Position numbers and translations under genes: made by a program | Assembly: GCA_018057825.1 (NCBI GenBank) | Contig: JAGPCY010000009.1 | Span: 1-64,000, forward strand | Direction: 5' to 3' | DNA: 64,000 nucleotides | Source of the DNA: Kofleriaceae bacterium | Lineage (GTDB): Bacteria > Myxococcota_A > Polyangia > Haliangiales > Haliangiaceae | Shown: positions 20,167 to 30,094 of the stretch, in pieces | Layout of the letters: each line of letters begins with the position of its first letter | How positions within the stretch are numbered: position 1 is the stretch's first letter | The notes under the pieces: model-generated | The model's database searches: none | The model's input: the letters and a program-made list of their open reading frames with translations, nothing else | What the model was told of the DNA's origin: nothing

Positions 20167-21282
20167 TCAGAATCCGAGGAGCGAGACCTCGGCCAGGCGC
20201 TCGATCATCCAGAGCGCGCCCAGGGTCGCGAGGGCCAGGGCCAGCGGCGGCAACACCCAGCGGCGGTAGCGCTCGGCGCCCAGGGCCCGCGCCGCCAGCG
20301 CCGCCGTCGGCAGGACCACCACTACGATCGCGAGCTGGGCCAGCTCGACGCCGAGGTTGAAGCACAGGAGCGGCACGACCACGTCGCCGGCGGGCAAAAG
20401 CGGCGTCAACATCCGGGCGAAGCCCAGGCCGTGCATCAGCCCGAAGGCGAAGGTGATCGCGAAGGCGCCGCCGGCGTCGGGGCGCAGCCAGGCCGCCAGC
20501 GCGGTCCACACGATCGACGCCGCGATCGCGACCTCGACCGCCTGGGCGGGCAGCTCGACCCACCCCAGGGCCGCCGCGATCAGCGTGAGCGAGTGCGCGA
20601 GGGTGAAGGCCGACACCCGGACCCCGGCGGTGCGCAGGGCGGGCCCCAGGGCGCGGCGCTGCCAGCCGTCGCCGGCGCGGACGATCGCGATCGCGAGCAG
20701 GAGGGCGATCACGAACGCGACGTGGTCGAGGCCCCCGACCACGTGATCGATCCCGGCCCGTACGAAGGCCCAGGCGGTCGAGGGCGGCGCCTGAGCGAGG
20801 TCCCACACGAACCGCGCCGCGTCGGCGACCAGGATCGTGTCGGCCGGCGGGTGGCCGGGGGCGATCACCCGGAGCGCCGCGTCGTGGGTCGGATCGAGAT
20901 CGAAGAACAGCCGGTAGTCGAGGGTCAAGGTCCCGACCGGCGCGGCGCACCGGGCGCGCCACGAGATGCGAGCGTCGCGGCCAGCGGCGCTGGCGGTCAG
21001 CGCGGTCGGCGGGCACGGTCCGGCCTCGCTGGCGATCGTGACGCGCTCGCTGACGTAGATCGCGATCCGGGCCCAGGTCGCGGCGTCGAGCGCGGCCACG
21101 TCGACGGTGGCGTCGGCCGGTCGGCCGGCGGCCTCGGCGAGATCGCCGCCGGCGACGCGGATCGTGTAGGCGACCTCGGCGCCGTCGACGGTGGCCTCGG
21201 CGTGGGTGATCGACGCCTGGTGGGCCGTCGCCGGGCCGACCGCGGCCGCGACCACGACCAGGGCCAGGACCAGCGATCTCAT
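20167..21282 (-). CDS. HupE/UreJ family membrane protein
   Basis: A 371-residue protein with a signal peptide (1-20), an exported domain to about residue 165, then six or seven membrane helices. GIDHVVGGLDHVAFVIALLL and FGLMHGLGFARML are the characteristic His-rich helix motifs of HupE/UreJ proteins, which are linked to nickel or cobalt uptake. No hydrogenase or urease gene is nearby, so the metal role is only a family inference. The start shares ATGA with the hslO stop, so it is expressed with Hsp33. Confidence 0.85.
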   Translation of the reverse strand: MRSLVLALVVVAAAVGPATAHQASITHAEATVDGAEVAYTIRVAGGDLAEAAGRPADATVDVAALDAATWARIAIYVSERVTIASEAGPCPPTALTASAAGRDARISWRARCAAPVGTLTLDYRLFFDLDPTHDAALRVIAPGHPPADTILVADAARFVWDLAQAPPSTAWAFVRAGIDHVVGGLDHVAFVIALLLAIAIVRAGDGWQRRALGPALRTAGVRVSAFTLAHSLTLIAAALGWVELPAQAVEVAIAASIVWTALAAWLRPDAGGAFAITFAFGLMHGLGFARMLTPLLPAGDVVVPLLCFNLGVELAQLAIVVVVLPTAALAARALGAERYRRWVLPPLALALATLGALWMIERLAEVSLLGF

Positions 21283-22136
21283 CCGCGGGCGGTCGCGACC
21301 GCGCGGAAGTCGCGCAGGGCGTCGGTCGTGATCCGGTACTGCTTGCCGCAGCCGTCGCACCGCACCTCGAGCGGGTCGCCGGTCAACATCGCGTCGACCT
21401 CGTCGGTCGGCAGGGTCAGGATGCTGGTCATGACCCGGCCCTCGCTGCAGGTGCAGCCGAAGCGCACCTCCGAGCTGGCCAGGTCGGCCGAGGGAAAGCC
21501 GGCGAACACCACCTTGCCCAGCTCGGCCGCGGTCCGGCCGCGTCCTTCGAGGAGGATCGCGATCGGCTCGAGGTTGCCGAGGTGGTCGGTCATGGCGTCG
21601 ATGACCTCGCGGGTGGCCTCGGGCAGGAGCTGCACGACGTAGCCGCCGACCGCGCGCACGCCGCCGGGGCCGGGCAGGGCGGCGATCGCCACCATCGCCA
21701 CGATCTGCTCCGACTGCTTGAAGTAGCGCATGATCGCGGTCGAGATGTCGTCGCCGTCGGGGACCGCGACCACGCCCTGGTGGAGCGAACCGTTCAAGAG
21801 CGTGTAGTTGACCTGGAGCCGATGGTCGCCCGCGGCCATGACCGCGGTCGACTCGCCCGGGTTGACCAGGCCGCGGCACAGGCCGTCGGGCATCGAGTCG
21901 GCGACCAGCGAGCCGCCGCGGGCGTCGCGCCACACGAGCTGGACCCGGCGCGACGGCTGGGTGGTCTCGCGCACCAGGACCGCGGCGGCCAGGAGCTCGG
22001 CCAGGCGCAGCCCGAGGTCGTCGCCGGTGGCCTGGGCCCCGAGCGCCGCCTGGGCGGTGTCGGTCACCACCGCCGCGATCAGGCGGAACGCGCCGTCCAT
22101 CGTCATCGCGCGCACCACGCAGTCGGGTTCGGCCAT
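21279..22136 (-). CDS. hslO: Hsp33 redox-regulated chaperone
   Basis: Holdase activated by oxidative unfolding of its zinc centre. At 285 residues it is full length. The C-terminal zinc switch has C228-x-C230 and C260-x-x-C263 (CTC ... CDGC), within the family spacing. The N-terminal domain (MAAGDHRLQVNYTLLNGSLHQG) and linker match Hsp33. It is the first gene of a pair with the HupE/UreJ gene. Promoter: TTGCGT-N16-TATCCT, with the -10 ending 6 nt before the ATG. Confidence 0.95.
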   Translation of the reverse strand: MAEPDCVVRAMTMDGAFRLIAAVVTDTAQAALGAQATGDDLGLRLAELLAAAVLVRETTQPSRRVQLVWRDARGGSLVADSMPDGLCRGLVNPGESTAVMAAGDHRLQVNYTLLNGSLHQGVVAVPDGDDISTAIMRYFKQSEQIVAMVAIAALPGPGGVRAVGGYVVQLLPEATREVIDAMTDHLGNLEPIAILLEGRGRTAAELGKVVFAGFPSADLASSEVRFGCTCSEGRVMTSILTLPTDEVDAMLTGDPLEVRCDGCGKQYRITTDALRDFRAVATARG

Positions 22137-22142
22137 GGGCGG

Positions 22143-22170
22143 AGGATAGTCAGCGCGCCCGCCGACGCAA
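22143..22170 (-). promoter_or_regulatory. Promoter of hslO
   Basis: TTGCGT (22165-22170), a 16-bp spacer, then TATCCT (22143-22148), which ends 6 nt before the start codon. Confidence 0.5.
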
Positions 22171-22213
22171 CCGCTGGCGCCACCGTCAGCGCGAGCGCCG
22201 ACGTGAGGGGCGA

Positions 22214-23416
22214 TCACCGCGCGCGGAACGCGGCGTAGGCGTCGAGGAGGCCGCGGGTCAGCGCCGCGCCCAGGCGGGCGTCGCCAGCCGCGGTCGGGTG
22301 GACGAAGTCGTTGGTGAGCCAGCCGGCCTTGCGCCAGGCCCGCGACGCGCCGGCGCCGCCCATCCAGGCGTACGCGTCCCAGAACGCGCAGCCGGCCGCG
22401 GCCGCGGCGGCGCGGTTGGCCTCGACCATCTTCGCGATCGAGGCCCGCGGCGGGGTGCCAGGTCGATCCCACTCGAGCTGATCGAGCGGCGAGATCACGA
22501 GGCACGAACCGGTCGGGTTGGCCTTGCGCACCGGGGCCAGAAGCTCGGTCAGCACGGTCGCGTAGCCGGCGAGATCGTCCCCGGCCAGCCAGCCCGCCTC
22601 GTTCGCGCCGATCATCAGGACGAACAGATCGGGGGCGCGGTGGGCGAGCTGGGCGGTCCAGTGATCGCGGCGGTTCTTGGCCCAGGCCCGGGCGGTGGCG
22701 TTCACCACGCCGAGGTTGTCGACGACGACGCCGCGCTCGGCCTCGAGGACGACGCCGAACAGCCGGACCTTGCCGGCGGCGCGCAGCTCGAGGCGCTCGA
22801 GGGCGCCGGACACCGGCACGGTCGCGAACCCGGCGCGCTTGGCCGGAGCGCCGGTGTCGACGGTCGTCGCTGTGGCGCCGTCGACCGCGACCTCGAGGGC
22901 GCCGCCGCCTGGCTGCGACAGGTAGTAGACCTCGGCGCGGGTGACCCCGGGGGCGCGGGGGGCGAACCGCGCGGTCGCGCCGTGGCCCTCGACCGAGCCG
23001 CCGCCGAAGCCGAGCAGGCGATCGCCGGGGAACGGGGTCGCGACGCCCCACAGCTTCCACGACGCGCTCGCCGAGCGCTTGACCGTGCGGGCCCGGCACC
23101 ACTTGTGCGGCGGCACGACGTGGACGAAGCCCGGTCCACCGTCGCCGAACCGCGGGGTCAACGCATCGCGGACGTGTTGCGCCAGCTTGTCGTCGGCCGA
23201 CAGCGAGTCGCCGAGCCAGGTGACGCGGACCGCGCGGCCGGCCCGGCCGGCCTCGGTGGCGGCCAGGGCGGCGAAGAACCCGTCGAGGGCGCGGGTGCAG
23301 GTCGGGCCGGCGCCGCGCACGCAGGGGTCGACGAACTGCGCCGGCGGCGGAGCGTCGGCGGTCGCGGGCTGGCCGAGCGCGGCGAGGCCGAAGGCGGCCA
23401 GGGCGAGAGCGCGCAT
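22214..23416 (-). CDS. SGNH/GDSL-family hydrolase, exported
   Basis: A 400-residue exported esterase. Signal peptide about 1-21. Block I WLGDSLSADD gives Ser71; block III GANEAGW holds the Asn; block V DFVHPTAAGD gives Asp370 and His373. Residues about 130-225 form a beta-rich insertion (GGALEVAVDGATATTVDTG) similar in position to the carbohydrate-binding module inserted in Ape1-type peptidoglycan O-acetylesterases. It is divergent from the wall-degrading DUF4157 protein, which suits a wall-acting esterase, but this is inference. TAGAGT ends 6 nt before the ATG. Confidence 0.8.
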   Translation of the reverse strand: MRALALAAFGLAALGQPATADAPPPAQFVDPCVRGAGPTCTRALDGFFAALAATEAGRAGRAVRVTWLGDSLSADDKLAQHVRDALTPRFGDGGPGFVHVVPPHKWCRARTVKRSASASWKLWGVATPFPGDRLLGFGGGSVEGHGATARFAPRAPGVTRAEVYYLSQPGGGALEVAVDGATATTVDTGAPAKRAGFATVPVSGALERLELRAAGKVRLFGVVLEAERGVVVDNLGVVNATARAWAKNRRDHWTAQLAHRAPDLFVLMIGANEAGWLAGDDLAGYATVLTELLAPVRKANPTGSCLVISPLDQLEWDRPGTPPRASIAKMVEANRAAAAAAGCAFWDAYAWMGGAGASRAWRKAGWLTNDFVHPTAAGDARLGAALTRGLLDAYAAFRAR

Positions 23417-23422
23417 CGACCG

Positions 23423-23428
23423 ACTCTA
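23423..23428 (-). promoter_or_regulatory. -10-like element of the SGNH hydrolase gene
   Basis: TAGAGT, 6 nt before the start codon. Confidence 0.45.
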
Positions 23429-23610
23429 CGCGATCTGCCGCGCTGGCGCGGCGGCGCGGCGGCGCGGCGGCTGACTGGGCCGCTCACTGGCCGCTGACAA
23501 GTGACCTCGTCTGTCGCCGCGCCGGCGGCTCGACGCGGCGTGTCTAAGCGATCGGCCTAGGGATCGTCGAGGGTTGCGACACTTTCGCCGCGGAATTGTG
23601 CAACCGGATG

Positions 23611-23638
23611 GGAACCTCGCCGCGACTAGCTTCGTAGT
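23611..23638 (+). promoter_or_regulatory. ECF-sigma-like promoter of the DUF4157 gene
   Basis: GGAACC at 23611-23616, a 16-bp spacer, and CGTAGT at 23633-23638, matching the GGAAC/CGT pattern of extracytoplasmic-function sigma factors. A TAGTAT overlaps the -10 part and could also serve a housekeeping sigma factor. Transcription would start near 23645. Confidence 0.5.
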
Positions 23639-23659
23639 ATCGAACGCCGGGTCGGACGT

Positions 23660-26083
23660 GTGCCATCGCCTCGCGTGGAGCCAGTCTTGAAGTACGACGC
23701 CTTCTCAACGTCCACCGACCTGACGGGCCCTGGCCCCGAGGCGCAGCGCGCCCCGGGCAAGCAGTCCCTCACCGAGCGCCTGGTCCAGCGCAAGGTTCGC
23801 GGCGCTGCGCTCGGCGCCCCCGACCCGACCGCGACCGCACCGGAGGAGGCCGCGGCCACCTCCGCCGGGGACGATCCCTTCGCGCTCCATTTGCCCGAGG
23901 CGTCCCTCGATTCGCCCGAGGTCCAGCAAGACGGCGGCGGCGGCGGCGATCCCGGCCTGGTCCGGTCGGCGGCCGCCGAGGGGGTCCGCGGCGCCGGGGG
24001 GCCGATGCCCTTCGCCGCTGAGATTCAGGCCTCCTTCGGGCGCGCCGCGGACGTGAGCCAGATCCAGGCCCACGTCGGTGGGCCGGCGGCCGACGCCTGC
24101 GAGGCGATGGACGCCAGCGCCTACGCCACCGGCGATCGCGTGGCCTTCGCGTCGAGCCCGGACCTCCACACCGCGGCCCACGAGGCCGCCCACGTCGTCC
24201 AGCAGGCCCACGGCGTCAACCTCTACGGCGGGGTCGGCGCCGCCGGCGACGCCTACGAGCAGCACGCCGATCAGGTCGCCGATCGCGTGGTGGCCGGGCA
24301 GTCGGCCGAGGCGCTCCTCGAGGACGGCCCGCGCGCGGGGGGCGGCGGCGGTGGTGGCGGCACGGGGGCCGGCGAGGGCGGGGCGGCCGACGAGGCCGCC
24401 GAGGACGCTGAGCTCGAGGCCGAGCTCGACGCCGAGGGCCCGGTCCAGCTCCGGCGCCGGCGCGGCGGCGGCGGCGGCCTGGCCGGCAAGGCGCAGATGC
24501 TCCTGCAGTGGCGGCGCGAGATGGTCGAGGTCGCGCGTCAGGTCGCGGGCGAGTTCCGGCCCCTGGGCCTCACCTTCCGCCCGCAGATCTTGCTCGCCAC
24601 CGCGATGCAGGAGGCCGCGCCGTCGAACGCGCTGACCGCGCGGTCCTTCGACAACGGCCTGGGCCTCATGCAGATCACGCCGTACCGCGGCCGCCTCGAT
24701 CCGCAGGTCGCGCGCGCGATCGGCTGGGACAACTCGCGCGGCCTGGCCGCCAACATCGCGTCGTCCAATTGGCGCAGCGCCCGCGCCAACCTCCTCGCCG
24801 GCGCCTACACGATGTTGACCAAGGCCCGCGCGATCAAGCGCGCGCTGCCGCGGGTGTGGGAGCAGATGGACGAGGAGCACAAGTGGCGCGCGGTGCTCTT
24901 CGCCTACAACGCGGGCGAGGGCTCGGCGATCAGCGCCCTGCGCCGCGGCGGTCCCAACGCGCGCATGATCAGCACGTACACCAACCCGCGCGGTCAGCGG
25001 GTCAGCCACGACTACACCGCCGAGATCGCCGAGAAGATGGACTGGGTCGAGTCCCATGATCCCTTCGGTGGCGAGGGCGGCGGTCGGACGCCGACCGCGG
25101 ATCGCGACGACGACGCCGGGGACGCCGACGCCGGTGGTGGTGGTGGTGGTGTGGCCGTCGGTGGCGGTGAGCGCCGCGGCGGGCGCGACGACGATCGCGA
25201 CGACGAGGGCGGGGCGAGCGGCGCGCGGATCGGCGGGTCGGTGGGTCGCGGCGGCCGCAACCGCCGCGCCGATGTCCGCATCGTCCAGAGCAACCTGCGC
25301 CGCCACGGCTACCACCAGGTCGGTCGGGTCGACGGCGTGGTCGGGCCCAAGACCCGCGGGGCCATCGAGGACTTCCAGGAGGCCGTGCTCGGCTTCGTCG
25401 ACGGCCTGATCGAGGTCGGCCGCAACACCTTCGACGCGCTGTTCGGCGAGGATCCGTCCCCGGCCGGCGGCCGCGGCGGTGGTGGTCGCGGTGGTGGTGG
25501 TCGCGGCGGTGCCAGCGCGGGCGCGACCCGGCGTCCGGCCCGGCGCCCCGACGCCAGCGGCGACGTCGAGACCACCGGGCGTCACGCGCCCGACGGCGAC
25601 GAGGATCGCGACGGCCGCGATCGCCAGGGCGACGACACCCCGGACCCGCCGAGCTACCAGGCGATCGCCCAGAGCAACTTCCGCGGGACGATCCCCGGCT
25701 CGAACCTGACCTGGCATCAGGCGCTGTGGCTGCCGTCGTTCTCTCGCCACGTCCGGCCGAGCGACGTCACCAACATCGGCATGGACGATCTGCTGGCCAA
25801 CGTCGCGCGCCAGGCCGCGGCGCTGACCGCGGTGGCCTCGGCCCTCGGCACCTCGATCGTCGTCCACTGCTGGGTGCGGCCGCCGGCCTACAACCGCCGC
25901 ATCGGCGGCGCGTCCAACTCGGCGCACCTGCGCGGCACCGCCACCGACTTCCACTGCCCGGGCATGACCGCCGAGCAGGTCCGGCGCGCCGTCAAGTCGC
26001 GCCACCTGTACCCGGGCGCCGGCGAGAACAACGTGAGCTGGGTCCACCTCGATCTCGAGCACCAGCGCTGGTTCAATCCGTGA
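23660..26083 (+). CDS. DUF4157 protein with lytic transglycosylase, peptidoglycan-binding and M15-type peptidase domains
   Basis: An 807-residue modular protein with no signal peptide. Residues 113-212 are DUF4157, an export-leader domain found on extracellular contractile injection system (eCIS) cargo, with HEAAH (174-178) and the downstream acidic helix [11 protein letters not shown]. Residues 290-460 are a lytic transglycosylase: ATAMQEAA (Glu318), [18 protein letters not shown]. Residues 535-577 are a peptidoglycan-binding repeat ([15 protein letters not shown]). Residues 670-805 are an M15/VanY-like peptidase: [10 protein letters not shown] (His756, Asp763) and WVHLDL (His796). Gly/Asp-rich linkers separate the parts. 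The start is uncertain: GTG 23660, GTG 23675, or TTG 23687, the last with GGAG 6 nt before it. Likely an exported wall-lysing effector. Confidence 0.88.
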   Translation: MPSPRVEPVLKYDAFSTSTDLTGPGPEAQRAPGKQSLTERLVQRKVRGAALGAPDPTATAPEEAAATSAGDDPFALHLPEASLDSPEVQQDGGGGGDPGLVRSAAAEGVRGAGGPMPFAAEIQASFGRAADVSQIQAHVGGPAADACEAMDASAYATGDRVAFASSPDLHTAAHEAAHVVQQAHGVNLYGGVGAAGDAYEQHADQVADRVVAGQSAEALLEDGPRAGGGGGGGGTGAGEGGAADEAAEDAELEAELDAEGPVQLRRRRGGGGGLAGKAQMLLQWRREMVEVARQVAGEFRPLGLTFRPQILLATAMQEAAPSNALTARSFDNGLGLMQITPYRGRLDPQVARAIGWDNSRGLAANIASSNWRSARANLLAGAYTMLTKARAIKRALPRVWEQMDEEHKWRAVLFAYNAGEGSAISALRRGGPNARMISTYTNPRGQRVSHDYTAEIAEKMDWVESHDPFGGEGGGRTPTADRDDDAGDADAGGGGGGVAVGGGERRGGRDDDRDDEGGASGARIGGSVGRGGRNRRADVRIVQSNLRRHGYHQVGRVDGVVGPKTRGAIEDFQEAVLGFVDGLIEVGRNTFDALFGEDPSPAGGRGGGGRGGGGRGGASAGATRRPARRPDASGDVETTGRHAPDGDEDRDGRDRQGDDTPDPPSYQAIAQSNFRGTIPGSNLTWHQALWLPSFSRHVRPSDVTNIGMDDLLANVARQAAALTAVASALGTSIVVHCWVRPPAYNRRIGGASNSAHLRGTATDFHCPGMTAEQVRRAVKSRHLYPGAGENNVSWVHLDLEHQRWFNP
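23677..23680 (+). promoter_or_regulatory. Ribosome-binding site that may set the DUF4157 gene start
   Basis: GGAG lies 6 nt before a TTG at 23687, which would give a protein beginning [12 protein letters not shown]. This is the best-spaced Shine-Dalgarno for the gene and argues against the two upstream GTG codons. Confidence 0.4.
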
Positions 26084-26089
26084 TCTTGC

Positions 26090-26116
26090 CGGAGGGTTTT
26101 TCGCAAAAACCCTCCG
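26090..26116. terminator. Perfect 12-bp hairpin after the DUF4157 gene
   Basis: Arms CGGAGGGTTTTT (26090-26101) and AAAAACCCTCCG (26105-26116) enclose a CGC loop, 6 bp after the stop codon. It is symmetric, so it could act on both strands in this convergent gap. The T-run is inside the stem rather than after it, which is unlike a textbook intrinsic terminator. Confidence 0.55.
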
Positions 26117-26171
26117 CCGGGGCCCCCTCCCAAAACGATCCGACCTGGCGCGGGGGATCGGGTGCTCGAAT

Positions 26172-26198
26172 GGGGCGGGGGGCGTGGGCGCGCGGGGC
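26172..26198 (+). other. G-quadruplex-type G-run cluster beside tract C
   Basis: Runs of 4, 6, 3 and 4 guanines within 27 bp directly precede repeat tract C. Confidence 0.45.
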
Positions 26199-26199
26199 C

Positions 26200-26454
<255 letters not shown>

Positions 26455-26455
26455 C

Positions 26456-27010
26456 TCAGCGCCAGCGGGCGCGCAGGCAACAGGTGTCGGCGCCGCGCTG
26501 CCGGCAGGCGACGATCTCGGTGGCGACCTCTTCGCCGCCGGACAGCTCGACGGAGCGCTCGGCCCAGCCTCGGACGGAGTGACAGTGGGTGCAGCTCGGG
26601 GTCGGGAAGTCGACGATCTCGAGGTCGATCGCGTCGGGGCGCTCGTGGACCTCGAGGCGACCGGCGTCGTAGTGCAGGTGCCACAGCCGGGCGGCCCGGG
26701 CCATGACCCAGCGCACGGTGCCGACCCGGTAGAACAGGCGGTAGATCGTGGTCAGGTTGGCGTCGGCGCCAAACCGCCCGAGGGCGTGGACGAGCGCGCC
26801 GTCGCCGCTGCCGAACAATCGATCGATCGTCTCCGACAGCTCGGTCAGGTGCGTGAACGGGTACCACTGCGCGACCGCGACGCCGGTGCCGAGGACGGTG
26901 GCCAGCTCGGGCGAGACCTGGGCCGCGACCCGATCGACGCCGGCCTGGCCGTGGTTGAGCTGGAGCCACTTGAGCCGCGACGCCAGCGCGGCGCCCTTCA
27001 CCCGCGGCAC
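26456..27010 (-). CDS. DUF2378 (TIGR02265)-like myxobacterial protein
   Basis: A 184-residue protein resembling the TIGR02265/DUF2378 family, which is expanded in Myxococcus-type genomes and distantly related to V4R/haem-NO-binding domains. The body reads [22 protein letters not shown] and [20 protein letters not shown]. The C-terminus is Cys/His-rich ([23 protein letters not shown]), suggesting metal or haem binding. Function is unknown. It is the only gene on this strand between two plus-strand genes and ends in repeat tract C. Confidence 0.65.
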   Translation of the reverse strand: MPRVKGAALASRLKWLQLNHGQAGVDRVAAQVSPELATVLGTGVAVAQWYPFTHLTELSETIDRLFGSGDGALVHALGRFGADANLTTIYRLFYRVGTVRWVMARAARLWHLHYDAGRLEVHERPDAIDLEIVDFPTPSCTHCHSVRGWAERSVELSGGEEVATEIVACRQRGADTCCLRARWR

Positions 27011-27145
27011 GCCGGGCCTCGGGCCAGCGGGCGGACGGCGCAGGGGCAGACGGACGCGACCACGTCTCGAGCGTAGCGCAGCCGCCCGGGCGCGGGCGCG
27101 CTCCGGCTGTAGTATACGCGCGGCCGCGGCTCCCTCCGCCGCGCC

Positions 27146-27151
27146 AAAGGA
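27146..27151 (+). promoter_or_regulatory. Ribosome-binding site of the acyl-CoA carboxylase gene
   Basis: AAAGGA, 5 nt before the GTG start at 27157. A TAGTAT (27110-27115) upstream could be the -10, giving a leader of about 35 nt, so this gene is not leaderless. Confidence 0.5.
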
Positions 27152-27156
27152 TCCCC

Positions 27157-28709
<1,553 letters not shown>

Positions 28710-28710
<1 letters not shown>

Positions 28711-28748
28711 GGGAGAGGGAGGGATGGGGAGGGATGGGGGAGGGAGGG
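28710..28748 (+). other. G-rich purine run (quadruplex-type) after the carboxylase stop codon
   Basis: From the last base of the stop codon the strand is almost pure purine, with at least seven runs of three or more guanines separated by one to three bases. It would be transcribed as part of the 3' end and could fold as an RNA G-quadruplex. Confidence 0.5.
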
Positions 28749-29036
28749 ACCGAGGCGGAGGCGGAGGCCGAAGCGGAGACGGAGGCCGAGGCCGAGGCGG
28801 AGGCGGAGGCCGAGGCGGAGGCGGAGGCCGAGACCGACACGAGGCGGAGGCCGAGACCGAGACCGAGACCGAGACCGAGTCCGAACCCGAGTCCGAGTCC
28901 GAGTCCGAGTCCGAGGCGGAGTCCGAGTCCGAGTCCGAGGCGGAGTCCGAGTCCGAGTCCGAGTCCGAGTCCGAGTCCGAGTCCGAGTCCGAGGCGGAGG
29001 CCGAGACCGAGTCCGAGGCCGAGGGCGAGGGCGAGT
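28748..29036. repeat. Hexanucleotide tract D (GAGNCC on + strand)
   Basis: Imperfect GAGGCG, GAGGCC, GAGACC and GAGTCC hexamers fill most of the 443-bp gap between the carboxylase and plsC genes (both plus strand). No gene is seen; the remaining 100 bp before plsC show only its -10-like element. Confidence 0.9.
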
Positions 29037-29139
29037 AGGTAGGTGTCGGCTCCACCCGGGGCGGGTGAGTCCTCGGGCCTGTCACGGGCGATGACCGGAT
29101 CGTGACTGAATCCCGGCGGGTCATGCCGAGGGAGCTGCC

Positions 29140-29145
29140 TACAGT
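29140..29145 (+). promoter_or_regulatory. -10-like element of plsC
   Basis: TACAGT, 8 nt before the start codon. Confidence 0.45.
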
Positions 29146-29153
29146 GCAAGCCC

Positions 29154-30053
29154 ATGCGTCGCGCGCTCCTCGGCGTGTTCACCTACGTGGGCTTCGCGCT
29201 CGTCCTCGTCGCCTGGCTGCCAGTGCTCGGGATGGTCGCGCTGCTCGATCGCGGCAACCTGCGTCGGCGGGGGCGCTGGATGCGGCGGTTCGGCCGGGTC
29301 TCGGCCCGGGTCGCGCCGCAGTGGCGGTTCCGCATCGAGGGCACGCCGCCGGCCGACGTCGATCGCCGGGCCTACGTGGTCGTGGCCAACCACCAGTCGA
29401 CCGCCGATCCGTGGCTCCTATCGGGCCTGCGCTGGGACATGCGCTGGATCGCCAAGGCGTCGCTGTTTCGGGCCCCGGTCATCGGCTGGCTGATGAAGCT
29501 GGGCGGGGACCTGCCGGTGGTGCGCGGCCAGGGCGCCAGCGTGCGCGCGATGCTGGCCGAGGCCGACGCCACCTTGGCCGGCGGGCTGTCGCTCATGATC
29601 TTCCCCGAGGGCACCCGTTCGCCCGACGGCGAGCTCGGCCGCTTCAAGGACGGCGCCTTCGAGCTGGCGATCGGGCGCGGCGCGCCGATCTTGCCGGTGG
29701 TCGTCCACGGCACGCATCGCTGCCGGCCCAAGGGCTCGTGGTGGTTCGGCGAGGCTGAGGCGGTGGCCAAGGTCCTGCCGCCGATCCCGACGGTCGGGCT
29801 CACGCTGGCCGACGTGCCGGCGCTGCGCGAGCAGGTTCGGGCCCGGATCGCCGTCGAGCTCGAGCGCCTGCGCAAGGCCCCGGTCCGGGTGATCGCGCCG
29901 GCCCCGGTGACCTCGGGCGAGCTGGCGCTGCCGGCGGTGATGGCGGCCGCGGTCCTGACTGCGGCGAGCCCGGGGGCTGGGCCCGGCGGCGACGATGCGC
30001 CGATCGGCTCCGCGGTCGGGCCGGGCGACGCCATCGGCGTGCGCGAGGGCTGA
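29154..30053 (+). CDS. plsC: 1-acyl-sn-glycerol-3-phosphate acyltransferase
   Basis: Membrane enzyme adding the second acyl chain in phospholipid synthesis, giving phosphatidic acid; 299 residues. An N-terminal membrane helix (6-30) precedes the acyltransferase motif NHQSTAD (HX4D). Motif III FPEGTRS and the later PVVVHGTH strand match the PlsC family. The last 50 residues (AVMAAAVLTAASPGAGPGG onward) are Ala/Gly-rich and not part of the family fold. A hairpin overlaps the stop codon. Confidence 0.9.
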   Translation: MRRALLGVFTYVGFALVLVAWLPVLGMVALLDRGNLRRRGRWMRRFGRVSARVAPQWRFRIEGTPPADVDRRAYVVVANHQSTADPWLLSGLRWDMRWIAKASLFRAPVIGWLMKLGGDLPVVRGQGASVRAMLAEADATLAGGLSLMIFPEGTRSPDGELGRFKDGAFELAIGRGAPILPVVVHGTHRCRPKGSWWFGEAEAVAKVLPPIPTVGLTLADVPALREQVRARIAVELERLRKAPVRVIAPAPVTSGELALPAVMAAAVLTAASPGAGPGGDDAPIGSAVGPGDAIGVREG

Positions 30054-30061
30054 GACCCTCG
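30044..30061 (+). terminator. Hairpin overlapping the plsC stop codon
   Basis: CGAGGG (30044-30049) pairs with CCCTCG (30056-30061); the 6-nt loop contains the TGA stop codon. There is no T-run, so this is a weak terminator or RNA-stability candidate. Confidence 0.35.
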
Positions 30062-30082
30062 AACCGCTACGCGGCGATGCGC

Positions 30083-30088
30083 TATTCT
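30083..30088 (+). promoter_or_regulatory. -10-like element of the HEAT-like gene
   Basis: TATTCT, 6 nt before the ATG at 30095. Confidence 0.45.
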
Positions 30089-30094
30089 GGGGTG

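Noticed and set aside
23660-26083. Phage endolysin or prophage remnant
   Set aside because: Transglycosylase and M15 domains also occur in endolysins, but there is no holin, portal, tail or integrase gene nearby, and the DUF4157 domain fits an injection-system effector better.
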